This document shows, in pieces, positions 28,254 through 36,593 of a stretch of 64,000 bases of DNA; within the stretch, counting starts at the first letter, position 1, and the number at the start of each line of letters is the position of its first letter. Origin of the DNA: Prochloron sp965198675. GTDB taxonomy: Bacteria; Cyanobacteriota; Cyanobacteriia; Cyanobacteriales; Prochloraceae. Below the pieces are notes generated by a model. That model did no database searches, was not told the origin of the DNA, and saw only the letters and a program-made list of their open reading frames with translations. The position numbers were made by a program, and so were the translations under genes. The DNA is taken from contig OZ240666.1 in NCBI GenBank assembly GCA_965198675.1, positions 558,001 to 622,000 of the forward strand, written 5' to 3'.

Positions 28254-28829
28254 TTGATAGAGTCGAGTGACTTCCTCAAGATTAAAAAAAAGACGTTTTC
28301 TAGCTTCACCTATGCTCAAGCATTTAAGCATCTCAATCTTAAAGAATTAAAGCCTTGGCACTTCTCAGCGGAACCTGTTGAACCAAGTGATTTTTTGGGA
28401 GAACATTTGCAGCGAATAACCGCAGCATTTGACCTTAAAAGTTGTGAAGACTATAAAAAATTACTCATTGACGCCATTTGTACAGAAGTACTCCAAGATT
28501 TTAAACATCTGAAAATCTGGAAAGGTGCCCCTCTATCTGATGAAAAAACCCGGGGCTATGTAGACTATCTGGTTGCGGAACGGAAAGCGTATTTAGAAAC
28601 TCCTTTTATGTGCATTGTAGAAGCCAAAAAAGATGACTTTGAGCAGGGTTTGGCACAGTGTTTAGTGGAGATGAAAGCCTGTCAGTACAATAATCAGCAG
28701 CCCTTAGATGTTTTTGGCATTGTTACCAACGGCGACACTTGGCAGTTTTACTACTTACCATTAAATGGACAGGTATACGGAACAGAAACCTACTCCAAGT
28801 CAAACGCGGGTCAGAAATGGAGCAGTTAA
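28254..28829 (+). pseudogene. Restriction-nuclease-like protein, 3' end cut off by a repeat insertion
   Basis: About 191 residues, opening with TTG or an undetected start. YVDYLVAERK followed by MCIVEAKKDDFEQGLAQCL has the D...ExK spacing of PD-(D/E)XK nucleases, and VFGIVTNGDTWQFYYL is typical of cyanobacterial restriction-like hypothetical proteins. Normal relatives continue beyond the Y-L-P-L-N-G strand. Here the frame runs into the cbiD-tail repeat copy at about 28845 and stops with unrelated residues. The gene is therefore truncated and probably non-functional. The family call rests on motif recognition only. Confidence 0.6.
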
Positions 28830-28844
28830 TATTATTGAAGTTTC

Positions 28845-29085
28845 TGTTTCTTTCTTATTATTTATATATATAGCAATCGCCCTTGGAACTATAACTGTCA
28901 TGATACGTGGTAATTGTTTCAAGTAATACTCGACTGTTAGCACTAGAGAGAATAATCTCCCGACGCCTCCGAACAAAACCGAACCCATTAACACGAATGT
29001 CTCCCCGTGGTTGCGGATATATTCGGTAGAGCGGCGGTCAATAGTTGCTGGTAAGCTGCCTCTGTAGTCTCGCAAGCAAATAATC
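28845..29085 (-). pseudogene. Second broken copy of the cbiD 3' end with repeat-unit sequence
   Basis: On the minus strand this matches the end of cbiD: ATIDRRS, YIRNHGET and GSVLFGG can be read, followed by the ACNS/TITTYHDSY-like DNA, but a ~55-bp deletion separates taccagcaact from attgaccgcc. It continues directly into aagggcgattgctatatat, the HIP1-containing core of the 177-bp repeats near 1 kb. The cbiD tail and repeat core thus behave as one dispersed unit. Confidence 0.8.
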
Positions 29086-29213
29086 GACAAGCGTCGGCCC
29101 TGGGGGATCGCCTTGTCTTTTTTTCCACTCAAGATTATAATTTGATTGATTTTTGTTACGGAATGTAAATAATGCTAAGATAAAGGGGGACCATTATAAG
29201 CTATTTTTAATCT

Positions 29214-29540
29214 ATGTCTAGGGACCAACCAACAGAAAAAAAATTGCTCAAAACCATTTTAGAGCCGCTATTAGCAGATTTTCAGTATTGGTTCGGACGT
29301 TCCCACTCTTTGTTGTCGGAGGAGGAAATATCCTTTTTAGCGGACGTGGAGCAAGAAGCATTGCTCAAGAGAGTCAAACAAAGTCAGCAAGAGGTGAGTA
29401 CAGCTCAAATGCTCTTTAAAGCAACTAACGGGGAAGCTGGAGTGGATCTAGCTGTTGTCCTCAAGTGGCATCAGGTAGTTGCTCAATGCTGGCAGGTGAC
29501 TGTGAAGTGGCGCCAGGAGCAAAATAAGCCTGAGGTTTAG
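29214..29540 (+). CDS. DUF2605 family protein
   Basis: A 108-residue soluble, helical protein found across cyanobacteria. The family signature is visible as LLKTILEPLLADFQYWF followed by LLSEEEISFL, QQEVSTAQMLF, a TNG[E]AGVDL element and the final KWHQVVAQCW. Its role is unknown. The DUF2973 gene follows 180 bp downstream on the same strand, a pairing I recognise as common in cyanobacteria, so the two probably act together. The ATG start is natural; no strong ribosome binding site was seen. Confidence 0.8.
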   Translation: MSRDQPTEKKLLKTILEPLLADFQYWFGRSHSLLSEEEISFLADVEQEALLKRVKQSQQEVSTAQMLFKATNGEAGVDLAVVLKWHQVVAQCWQVTVKWRQEQNKPEV

Positions 29541-29723
29541 GTACCAGGGCGACCGCCAGTTTGGTAAACTGATAAAAAAACCGGAGAAAAAGTAATTGTT
29601 GACCAATTTATTTATATAACCTATTGAAACAGTCACCAGTTATCAGGCTTATTGTAACGACAACTGGTCACTGTCAAGGTACCTGGTCACTGAATGTTGA
29701 ATCGAGTCTGGAGGACCAATACC

Positions 29724-30050
29724 ATGTTACATCTTCTTTACATTCTCCTATTTACCATTATTGCCTTTCTGGCCATTAGAAATTTAATCCACAATTTGAT
29801 AACCTTGGGTGGGCAGTCTCGCTCCTATAACCGAGCGCAGAATCACCCCAGAGGCTATGGTGGGGGAGGAAACTACGGAGCAAGGCAAAAACGACTCCAT
29901 CCAGAATTATTGGATGATCGGGGGAAGCCGATTCAGGAACCTCTCTTAGTGATGCGCTCTGTTACGATGGAGGATGCCCGAAAGCGGCTGGATGCTATTT
30001 ACAATGCTTCTCCCGGCGGTAGTAACTCAGAAACGGAAGACCAAGAATAG
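29724..30050 (+). CDS. DUF2973 family membrane protein
   Basis: A 108-residue protein from the ATG at 29724, preceded by an excellent GGAGGA (29710-29715). An in-frame ATG ten codons upstream is less likely. The N-terminus is one transmembrane segment (MLHLLYILLFTIIAFLAIRN). After it comes a Gly/Arg/Asn-rich linker, then the conserved LHPELLDDRGKPIQEPLLVMR and an acidic tail. Function unknown; it probably anchors a cytosolic tail near the membrane and is paired with the DUF2605 gene. Heptamer-related repeats fill the gap between the two genes. Confidence 0.8.
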   Translation: MLHLLYILLFTIIAFLAIRNLIHNLITLGGQSRSYNRAQNHPRGYGGGGNYGARQKRLHPELLDDRGKPIQEPLLVMRSVTMEDARKRLDAIYNASPGGSNSETEDQE

Positions 30051-30081
30051 TCACTGGTAGGGCGGGAGAACCCCGCCCCTA

Positions 30082-30609
30082 CTCACTCAAAACTAACCTT
30101 AGAAGAGTTCCTAAAGCTGCCTAACCTGGAAGAATCCCCTGCTTGGGAATATATAGGTGGTGTGTCAGTTCAGAAACCAATGCCTAAAGTTCGACATTCC
30201 ATTTTGCAGCAGCGACTGTTAGTTAAACTAGATGACCCAGAGGGTAACTATCTTAGTTTACCTGAACGTTCGCTGCACTTTTGGAAGTCGTTCAGTTGTT
30301 TCTGACATTGTTGTGGTATCTTGGAATAAGATTCAACTCAATGAATTTGAAGAACCAGAAGATAACTTCACCCAAGCTCCAGACTGGTCTCTTGAAATTC
30401 TTTCCCCCAGAATACAAATCAGGTCATCGATAATATTTTACACTGTCTTCATCATGGCGGTAAATTAGGTTGGTTAATTGATTTAAATGATTACTCTGTA
30501 CTGCTCTTAACTCCTGAACAAGAAGTCAAAATATGTCGAGGTAGTCAAAAACTTGAAGTACTAACAGGTATTAATTTACAACTCACTGCTGAAGAGGTTT
30601 TTAATTGAT
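30082..30609 (+). pseudogene. Uma2-family (DUF820) endonuclease pseudogene
   Basis: In three frames one can read LTLEEFLKLPNLEE, WEYIGG, QKPMPKVRHS, then TFGSRSVVSDIVV, APDWSLEILSP, and HGGKLGWLIDLNDYSV with LQLTAEEVFN. This is the Uma2 fold order, a PD-(D/E)XK-type nuclease family hugely expanded in cyanobacteria. At least two frameshifts, near 30270 and 30415, break it. The invariant WxxERI-like and APDW..EILSP motifs are still clear, so decay is recent. Confidence 0.85.
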
Positions 30610-30709
30610 TGAACTTATAGAGGTGTGGGTTTTGGGGAATAATATTGTTATAGATAAACTGACACATTGCTATATAATTGAGATAAGAAACCTAACCTAG
30701 ATAGTGCCT

Positions 30710-32065
30710 ATGTCTTTACCAGCTCAACGTGCTACTGATTTGCGAAAAGCCTACCGGATATGTGAAGTGAAACCTTTAGAAGGGGAAGATCTTGACCATT
30801 ACTACACGGACTTTGGCGAGGCTAGTAAGAGCGAAATAATGAATGATATTAACCAAATCTTAAGCTTACAGGAGGCGGGAGAATTTACTACCATTTTGTT
30901 CACAGGACATCGGGGCTGTGGCAAAAGTACAGAACTGCGGCGATTAGAGCGAAAATGGCAGGAAGAATATCACGTTATTTATTTGGAAACTGATAAGATA
31001 ACAGATATCAATGATGTAGCCTACACAGATTTGTATCTGCTGTTGATTCAATCTGTGGAGCAGGAGTTACGAAAGTTAAACATTAAGCAAGACCCAGATA
31101 TACTCAAAAATGTGGAGGAGTGGTTTAGTGAAGTTACCAAAGAGAAAGAAGAAACTGTGGAACGTTCTATCTCCTTAGTTGGAGAAGTGACTTTAGGTGT
31201 TCAGAACCCAGTTCCCATCCCATTTTTGGCTAAACTGTTAGCTAGGCTGACATCACAAATTAGAGGGGGCGCTAAAAGTAAAGTTATCATTCGCCGCAAT
31301 TTAGAGCGGGAGTTCTCCCAGTTAAAAGCTAATATTAATCTGTTACTGGATGATGGTTTCCAAAAATTGCAGCAAAAGCGCCCAGACTGTAAAAGGATTC
31401 TTGTTATCTTCGATAACCTGGATCGTTGTCCTCCCAAGGTTGCAGATGGATTGTTTTTAGAATATGGTACTCAGCTGCAAGATGTCCACTGCACAGTTAT
31501 CTACACCGTACCTATTTCTGCTGTCTACTCTAGCCGTGATTTAACCGGTAGCTTTCGGAAACCCTATATTGTCCCTATGGTGAATATCTATGAATATGAA
31601 GATACTACCGAGGAATTGAATTACAACCAAAGGGGGAAGGAGCTGCTTCTAGAGCTACTAGAAAAGCGCATGGATATAAGTCAGGTTTTTGTCGGGGAAA
31701 ATGTTGCTTTGGACTTAATTCACGCTAGTGGGGGAAATCTGCGACACTTAATGGATATGTTGCAGCAAGCATGTCTGAGAGCTTTAGGGCGGAAGCACAC
31801 TAAGATGGAAGCAGAAGATGCCATTTCTGCCATCAAGGAGTTACAATTTAATTTTGAACGGATTATCCCAGACAGCCACTATCCGGTTATTGCTAAAACT
31901 TTTCAGAATAAACAGGCTCCCAGCGACGAAATTGGACAAGAAACTCTTTTTAATTCTTCTGTGTTAGAGTATAATGGAAATAGGCGCTGGAATTATCCTC
32001 ATCCTACGGTGATTAAAACTAATGCTTTCAAACACGCTCTCGCTAAACTCCAATCTGAATCCTGA
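30710..32065 (+). CDS. P-loop ATPase (AAA/STAND-like) upstream of a TPR gene
   Basis: About 451 residues. Walker A is GHRGCGKST (about residues 66-74) and Walker B is ILVIFDNLDRC (about 230-240). The region VPISAVYSSRDLTGSFRKP and GGNLRHLMDMLQQA fits an ORC/STAND-like ATPase with a helical lid. The N-terminus (RATDLRKAYRICEVKPLEG) recurs in cyanobacterial ATPases next to TPR genes. The following gene overlaps its 3' end, so they are probably co-translated. A defence or signalling role is inferred only from architecture and neighbourhood. An in-frame GTG two codons earlier is an alternative start. Confidence 0.75.
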   Translation: MSLPAQRATDLRKAYRICEVKPLEGEDLDHYYTDFGEASKSEIMNDINQILSLQEAGEFTTILFTGHRGCGKSTELRRLERKWQEEYHVIYLETDKITDINDVAYTDLYLLLIQSVEQELRKLNIKQDPDILKNVEEWFSEVTKEKEETVERSISLVGEVTLGVQNPVPIPFLAKLLARLTSQIRGGAKSKVIIRRNLEREFSQLKANINLLLDDGFQKLQQKRPDCKRILVIFDNLDRCPPKVADGLFLEYGTQLQDVHCTVIYTVPISAVYSSRDLTGSFRKPYIVPMVNIYEYEDTTEELNYNQRGKELLLELLEKRMDISQVFVGENVALDLIHASGGNLRHLMDMLQQACLRALGRKHTKMEAEDAISAIKELQFNFERIIPDSHYPVIAKTFQNKQAPSDEIGQETLFNSSVLEYNGNRRWNYPHPTVIKTNAFKHALAKLQSES

Positions 32066-32519
32066 AGAGGACTTTTTGCGCCGCAACGATGAAGCTTTAC
32101 GGCGAATAGCCCTGTTCGCGGAACTGTCGGAAGGCTTTTATATAGGGTTTGTGGAGATAGCTCAGGAAGGGGATGACGCTCTTGTGGTACAGATTTTGGA
32201 ATCTCGCCCTGTTCCCGGTGTGCAGTGGATTCCTTTACAGTTAGATGATCCAGATTTGCGTCATTTTGGTGACGCTGTCAATCAAGCTTTGGAACCAATC
32301 CCTCGCCAACCTGACCACAAGGCGGTTTTGTTGGTTTGTGGTTTGGAGAAATCCATCGGTGGTTACGGTGAATATCCTCCTATTCTCGTGAATCTCAATT
32401 CTGCTAGGGATAGTTATAACCGATTATTACCCTACCCCATATTGTTTTTGTTACCTGGTTATGCTCTAACTCGCTTGATGCGCTTTGCCCCAGATTTTTG
32501 GGACTGGCGCTCCTTGTAA
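32022..32519 (+). CDS. N-terminal part of the TPR partner protein, ended by an in-frame stop
   Basis: Overlaps the ATPase gene by 44 bp. It reads NPEEDFLRRNDEALRRIALF, then a likely alpha/beta domain (AVLLVCGLEKSIGGYG, PILFLLPGYALTRLM). It ends at TAA (32517-32519) after APDFWDWRSL, but the same frame continues without a break into the TPR region (VELHRDLPVQKSEP). The original product was most likely one protein with this N-terminal domain and a C-terminal TPR array. The start used here is the first ATG; a start nearer NPEEDF is possible. Confidence 0.65.
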   Translation: MLSNTLSLNSNLNPEEDFLRRNDEALRRIALFAELSEGFYIGFVEIAQEGDDALVVQILESRPVPGVQWIPLQLDDPDLRHFGDAVNQALEPIPRQPDHKAVLLVCGLEKSIGGYGEYPPILVNLNSARDSYNRLLPYPILFLLPGYALTRLMRFAPDFWDWRSL

Positions 32520-32624
32520 GTAGAGTTACACCGAGACTTACCTGTTCAAAAGTCGGAACCTATTCAGTTACCTCTTCCACTTCTGGAACCACAGGTTAAG
32601 ACTGTTTCTCAATCTCGTTTTAAA

Positions 32625-34010
32625 TTGCTCCAACGTCTGTTACAAGAATCTAAGGATTCCAGTGTCAGTCGTGGGGATATTCTCAATCAATTGGGGGAAG
32701 CTTACGAATCTCAGGGCAACTATATTGAGGCGAAGTCTGCTTATTTGCAAGCGCTGGATATTTATCATAGTTTGAATCGTCTCACAGGGGAGGCTGAGGT
32801 TCTCTATAATTTGGGGAACCTTTACAAAAAAGACAAAAGTGTGGTTACTCTAGAAGAAGCTGAGGAGTTTTTGCAACAACAAATTCAGATTAACCGTAAA
32901 ATTGGTGATTTGCGTGGTTTGGGGATGGGTTTGAATGCTTTGGGACAATTATATTTTCAAGTAGAACCTCCTCGGTATTCTGACGCTGAATCTCTCTATA
33001 TAGAAGCTTTGGAGATAAGAAGACGTCTGTTTAAAGAAGATCATGAGGATGTTGCTACTAGTTTAAACAATCTGGGGACAGTTTACCATCTACAATCTCG
33101 GTATTCTGAAGCTGAACCTCTCCTTCGAGAAGCATTAGGGATGAGAAAACGCCTGTTTACAGGAGACCATCTCAATGTTGCTGTTAGTTTACACAGTCTG
33201 GGAGTACTCTACTATACACAATCTCGGTATTCTGAAGCTGAACCTCTCTTTCGAGAAGCTTTAGAGATGAGAAGACGTCTGTTTCCAGGAGACCATCTCA
33301 ATGTTGCTGTTAGTTTAAACAATCTGGGAGTACTCTACTATACACAATCTCGATATTCTGAAGCTGAACCTCCCTATAAAGAAGCATTAGAGATGAGAAA
33401 ACGCCTTTTTCCAGGAGACCATCTCAATGTTGCTGTTAGTTTAAACAGTCTGGGAGTACTCTACTATACACAATCTCGGTATTCTGAAGCTGAACCTCTC
33501 TATAAGGAAGCATTAGGGATGAGAAAACGTCTGTTTACAGGAGACCATCCCGATGTTGCTACTAGTTTAAACAATCTGGGGACAGTTTACTATACACAAT
33601 CCCGGTATTCTGAAGCAGAACACCTCTTACGAGAAGCATTAGAGATGAGAAAACGTCTGTTTACAGGAGACCATCCCGATGTTGCTACTAGTTTAAACAA
33701 TCTGGGGACAGTTTACTATACACAATCCCGGTATTCTGAAGCAGAACACCTCTTACGAGAAGCATTAGAGATGAGAAAACGCCTGTTTACAGGAGACCAT
33801 CCCCATGTTGCTGATAGTTTAAACAATCTGGGAGAACTTTACAAAGCAATAGTTCGGTATTCTGAAGCGGAACATCTGTTACGAGAAGCATTAGAGATGA
33901 GAAAATGTCTGTTTCCAGGAAACCATCCCCAAGTTGCTGATAGTTTAAACAATCTGGGAGAACTTTACAAGGCACAAGCCAGCTTGATGAAGCAGAACCT
34001 CGACCTATAG
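32625..34010 (+). CDS. TPR repeat region of the ATPase partner
   Basis: In phase with the preceding segment and open from 32520; no credible separate start. It contains about ten TPR units; eight are the 42-residue TPR_10/12 type, LNNLGTVYYTQSRYSEAEHL followed by LREALEMRKRLFTGDHPDVA. The 126-bp DNA repeats from 33037 on are nearly identical, so copy number may vary. Near 33970 a one-base shift throws the last unit out of frame: LDEAEPRPIEALD is readable in another phase. The 3' end is thus damaged too. TPR arrays bind peptides or proteins; here they may sense a ligand for the ATPase. Confidence 0.7.
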   Translation: MLQRLLQESKDSSVSRGDILNQLGEAYESQGNYIEAKSAYLQALDIYHSLNRLTGEAEVLYNLGNLYKKDKSVVTLEEAEEFLQQQIQINRKIGDLRGLGMGLNALGQLYFQVEPPRYSDAESLYIEALEIRRRLFKEDHEDVATSLNNLGTVYHLQSRYSEAEPLLREALGMRKRLFTGDHLNVAVSLHSLGVLYYTQSRYSEAEPLFREALEMRRRLFPGDHLNVAVSLNNLGVLYYTQSRYSEAEPPYKEALEMRKRLFPGDHLNVAVSLNSLGVLYYTQSRYSEAEPLYKEALGMRKRLFTGDHPDVATSLNNLGTVYYTQSRYSEAEHLLREALEMRKRLFTGDHPDVATSLNNLGTVYYTQSRYSEAEHLLREALEMRKRLFTGDHPHVADSLNNLGELYKAIVRYSEAEHLLREALEMRKCLFPGNHPQVADSLNNLGELYKAQASLMKQNLDL

Positions 34011-34113
34011 AAGCATTAGATTGCCATGAACCCCTGTAGGGGTTTTATAAGGGGCATTCGCAAGCGAGATAGTAAAAAAAATGCTACCCTAAAAATAAGA
34101 AAAATCAAAATTA

Positions 34114-35172
34114 GTGAAGACCCAAAGTTTTAGAGACAAGTTCAAAGTCTATCAGTCTGACTCAAGTGTTGCTCCTTTATACATGCTAGGTGACGCTGTT
34201 GAGGTTCTAAAAGAATTACCCGGGGAGTCTATTGATTTTTGTATGACCAGCCCACCTTACTGGGGGAAGAGAGAGTATCATGGGGGTGGTATCGGGCTAG
34301 AGAAAGATTTTCCCGTTTACATCGAAAACCTGTGTATAGTCTTTGCAGAAGTCAAACGAATCTTAAAACAGTCCGGTTCTTTTTGGCTTAATATGGGGGA
34401 TTCTTACAAGAACAAGAATTTATTAGGATTACCGTGGCGCATCGCACTTGCTTTAACAGATAGACAAGGTTGGATTTTAAGAAACAGTATTATTTGGAAT
34501 AAAGTCAAAGGAGGCCCAGACAATACAAAAGATCGCCTGAGAAACATTCATGAAAATATTTTCCACTTTGTTAAATATCCAAAAGGATATTACTACGATA
34601 TTGATTCGATTCGCTCATCTCCGAGAAAAGCAAAAGTGGTGAATGGTACTGTGGTTTCTGCAACAGGTGTGACTGGGATTCGTTATAAACGAAAAATTGA
34701 ATTATCCACAGAACTTTCTGAAAGAGAAAAACACAATGCCTATGCTGCATTGGAAGAAGTCCTTCGACAAATAGCAGACGGCGATATTTCTGATTTTAGG
34801 ATGATTATTAAAGGGCAACAAAGAACAATACATTCTAATTCTGAAAAGGTTTCTGGGCGAGCAAAAGAACTGAAGGAAAAAGGTTTTTACTTTCTCAAAT
34901 ACCATCCTAACGGCTCAAAGCCAAGCGATGTTTGGGAAATACTTCCAGAAGATACCCAAAAACGTCAACTGCACTTTGCTCCCTATCCTCTTGATATTTG
35001 TAAGATTCCCATATCTGCTACTTGCCCCCCTGGTGGTATTGTCCTGGATCCTTTTTGTGGAACTGGTACCACAATGTTGGCGGCTCAGTTACTTGGGAGG
35101 AAATCTTGCGGTATAGATATTTGCAAGGGCTATTTAGACGTGGCAAAGGAAAGAAGTGAATCTGCTTTATGA
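34114..35172 (+). CDS. DNA methyltransferase (beta class, TSPPYW type) of a type II R-M system
   Basis: A 352-residue SAM-dependent methyltransferase. Catalytic motif IV TSPPYW (45-50) precedes the SAM-binding motif DPFCGTGTT (about 312-320), the beta-class order. SPPY favours N4-cytosine, although N6-adenine cannot be excluded. The start is GTG (VKTQSFRDK); no ATG is available upstream. The next gene overlaps by four bases (ATGA) and encodes a NotI-like nuclease, so the pair forms a restriction-modification operon in which this enzyme protects self DNA. It looks intact. Confidence 0.88.
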   Translation: MKTQSFRDKFKVYQSDSSVAPLYMLGDAVEVLKELPGESIDFCMTSPPYWGKREYHGGGIGLEKDFPVYIENLCIVFAEVKRILKQSGSFWLNMGDSYKNKNLLGLPWRIALALTDRQGWILRNSIIWNKVKGGPDNTKDRLRNIHENIFHFVKYPKGYYYDIDSIRSSPRKAKVVNGTVVSATGVTGIRYKRKIELSTELSEREKHNAYAALEEVLRQIADGDISDFRMIIKGQQRTIHSNSEKVSGRAKELKEKGFYFLKYHPNGSKPSDVWEILPEDTQKRQLHFAPYPLDICKIPISATCPPGGIVLDPFCGTGTTMLAAQLLGRKSCGIDICKGYLDVAKERSESAL

Positions 35173-36020
35173 GTAAAATAATTGAGCTATTTGGCAACTC
35201 AAAGAACAAGTCTGGATTAGACTGGACGGTTGTTGTATATGATCGGCACTGTCCCTATTTGCACAAGCGATGTATTAAGGTTCGTAAAAGCCAGCCAGAT
35301 ATTTCCATCGGAACCTGCTCTGTCATGTACGGAAAAAAACCTAGACCAATAATTATTTGTCCACATCGAATGCTGGAGAGGAAACAAGTCTTTACCGATT
35401 GCTTACACTTATTAACTACCCATGAGCCAGGAAATGAATTGCATGTTGTGTCTGAAGTGTTTATTCCAGGGGGAAATGTGGATTATTTTCTCGTTTCTGC
35501 ATTAAATAATAAAGTAAGAGACTTTGTTGGCATTGAACTACAAACCCTTGATACCACAGGAACTGTTTGGCCGGAACGTCAGCGCTTACTTGAAGAACTT
35601 GGTGTTCCTCTTGAGGACCGCCAGAGTGAGTCCAAAAAGACCTTTGGCATGAATTGGAAAATGACGACCAAGACAATACTTATTCAATTACATCACAAAA
35701 TTGAAACCTTTGAGGGAATTAACAAAAAGCTTGTTCTTGTAATTCAGGATTGTTTTCTTGATTACATACAACGTGAATTTAACTTTTCACATGTTAGTCA
35801 CCAGGCTAAGTTGGGAGACTCTATGCACATTCACGCATATCGTATGAACACACAAGCAGATCAATCTCTGAGGCTTGCTTTGGATTCTCGTCTTAGTACA
35901 GATGTTGATGGTATAGCTAGATGCCTCGGTCTTCAGGCTGAGGCGAGTGTTGAGCTTGAGCAAATTGTCAAGACTCTTGAATCTAAAATCTCTGCAAATA
36001 CTCTTTTTACACCAGTTTAG
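35169..36020 (+). CDS. NotI-like type II restriction endonuclease
   Basis: A 283-residue protein translationally coupled to the methyltransferase. Four cysteines (C28, C35, C50, C64), with HCPYLHKRC and GTCSV, match the Cys4 iron-binding fold characteristic of NotI. The catalytic core reads GGNVDYFLV (D105) and VGIELQTLDTTGT (E123, Q125), the D...ExQ variant of PD-(D/E)XK seen in NotI (D160, E182, Q184). No frameshift is seen. NotI cuts GCGGCCGC, but the site of this relative cannot be deduced from sequence. Confidence 0.82.
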   Translation: MSKIIELFGNSKNKSGLDWTVVVYDRHCPYLHKRCIKVRKSQPDISIGTCSVMYGKKPRPIIICPHRMLERKQVFTDCLHLLTTHEPGNELHVVSEVFIPGGNVDYFLVSALNNKVRDFVGIELQTLDTTGTVWPERQRLLEELGVPLEDRQSESKKTFGMNWKMTTKTILIQLHHKIETFEGINKKLVLVIQDCFLDYIQREFNFSHVSHQAKLGDSMHIHAYRMNTQADQSLRLALDSRLSTDVDGIARCLGLQAEASVELEQIVKTLESKISANTLFTPV

Positions 36021-36120
36021 ATTATCAGAGTTATAGCTCATATCAATGATACCAAACGTTGTGCCTATTGCCAACCCTACAAACTACAAACTACAAATTA
36101 CCAAAAGGTAGCCCGCAATT

Positions 36121-36178
36121 TAGGTTAAGGGCGGCGTGCCGCGAAGCGGATCCCGGCAAAGCCGGGGTCGCCCCATCC
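36121..36178. repeat. Palindrome-rich spacer
   Basis: Contains gccgcgaagcggatcccggc and aaagccggggtcgcc, related to short palindromes near 1755-1785 and 43365-43392. It sits between the restriction gene and xisI and may serve as a convergent terminator, but there is no T-run. Confidence 0.4.
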
Positions 36179-36511
36179 TTAGCCCGTCGCGAAGTCAGTG
36201 TATTGGCGGGTGTAGGGGGCGTGGAAAGCGAGGACGATCGCACTTTTTGGTACCCCGGCGTCGAGGAGTTCGTTAGCGATCCCCATTTCAGTGAGATCGC
36301 GGTGGATCCAGATTTTGTCGTTTTTGATCGCGAGATAAGCAGTGCAGGCAAAGGTGCGATCGCTTTCTCGCCAACCGACTTGCAGGATTTGGTAGCGATC
36401 CCGATCAGTGTCGTAAATGGCGTGAGTTTCGATGTCTCTATCTTTTGAGTCGTCTGAGACATAGGTATTGGGAACGCTTTGAATAATGGTGGGATAGTCT
36501 ACTCTTTCCAT
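36179..36511 (-). CDS. xisI: XisI-like protein (fdxN element excision controlling factor)
   Basis: 110 residues. The family signature is clear: DTDRDRYQILQVGWRESDR, KIWIHRDLTEMGIANELL and GVPKSAIVLAFHAPYTRQYT. In Anabaena XisI acts with XisH to control excision of the fdxN element during heterocyst differentiation, but lone xisI and xisH genes are abundant in cyanobacteria without that element. No XisH lies on either side. The N-terminus is slightly shorter and less conserved than usual. It is probably a mobile-type orphan. Confidence 0.85.
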   Translation of the reverse strand: MERVDYPTIIQSVPNTYVSDDSKDRDIETHAIYDTDRDRYQILQVGWRESDRTFACTAYLAIKNDKIWIHRDLTEMGIANELLDAGVPKSAIVLAFHAPYTRQYTDFATG

Positions 36512-36593
36512 GGGACGATCTCCTCTCTGATAGGGTTGACAATGAGCAGTGTGTTGGGAATTCTAAACAGCGACAATCAATGTTGCTCTCGCC

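Noticed and set aside
36091..36462. Alternative frames opposite xisI
   Set aside because: They overlap a gene with clear XisI motifs and have no domain of their own.
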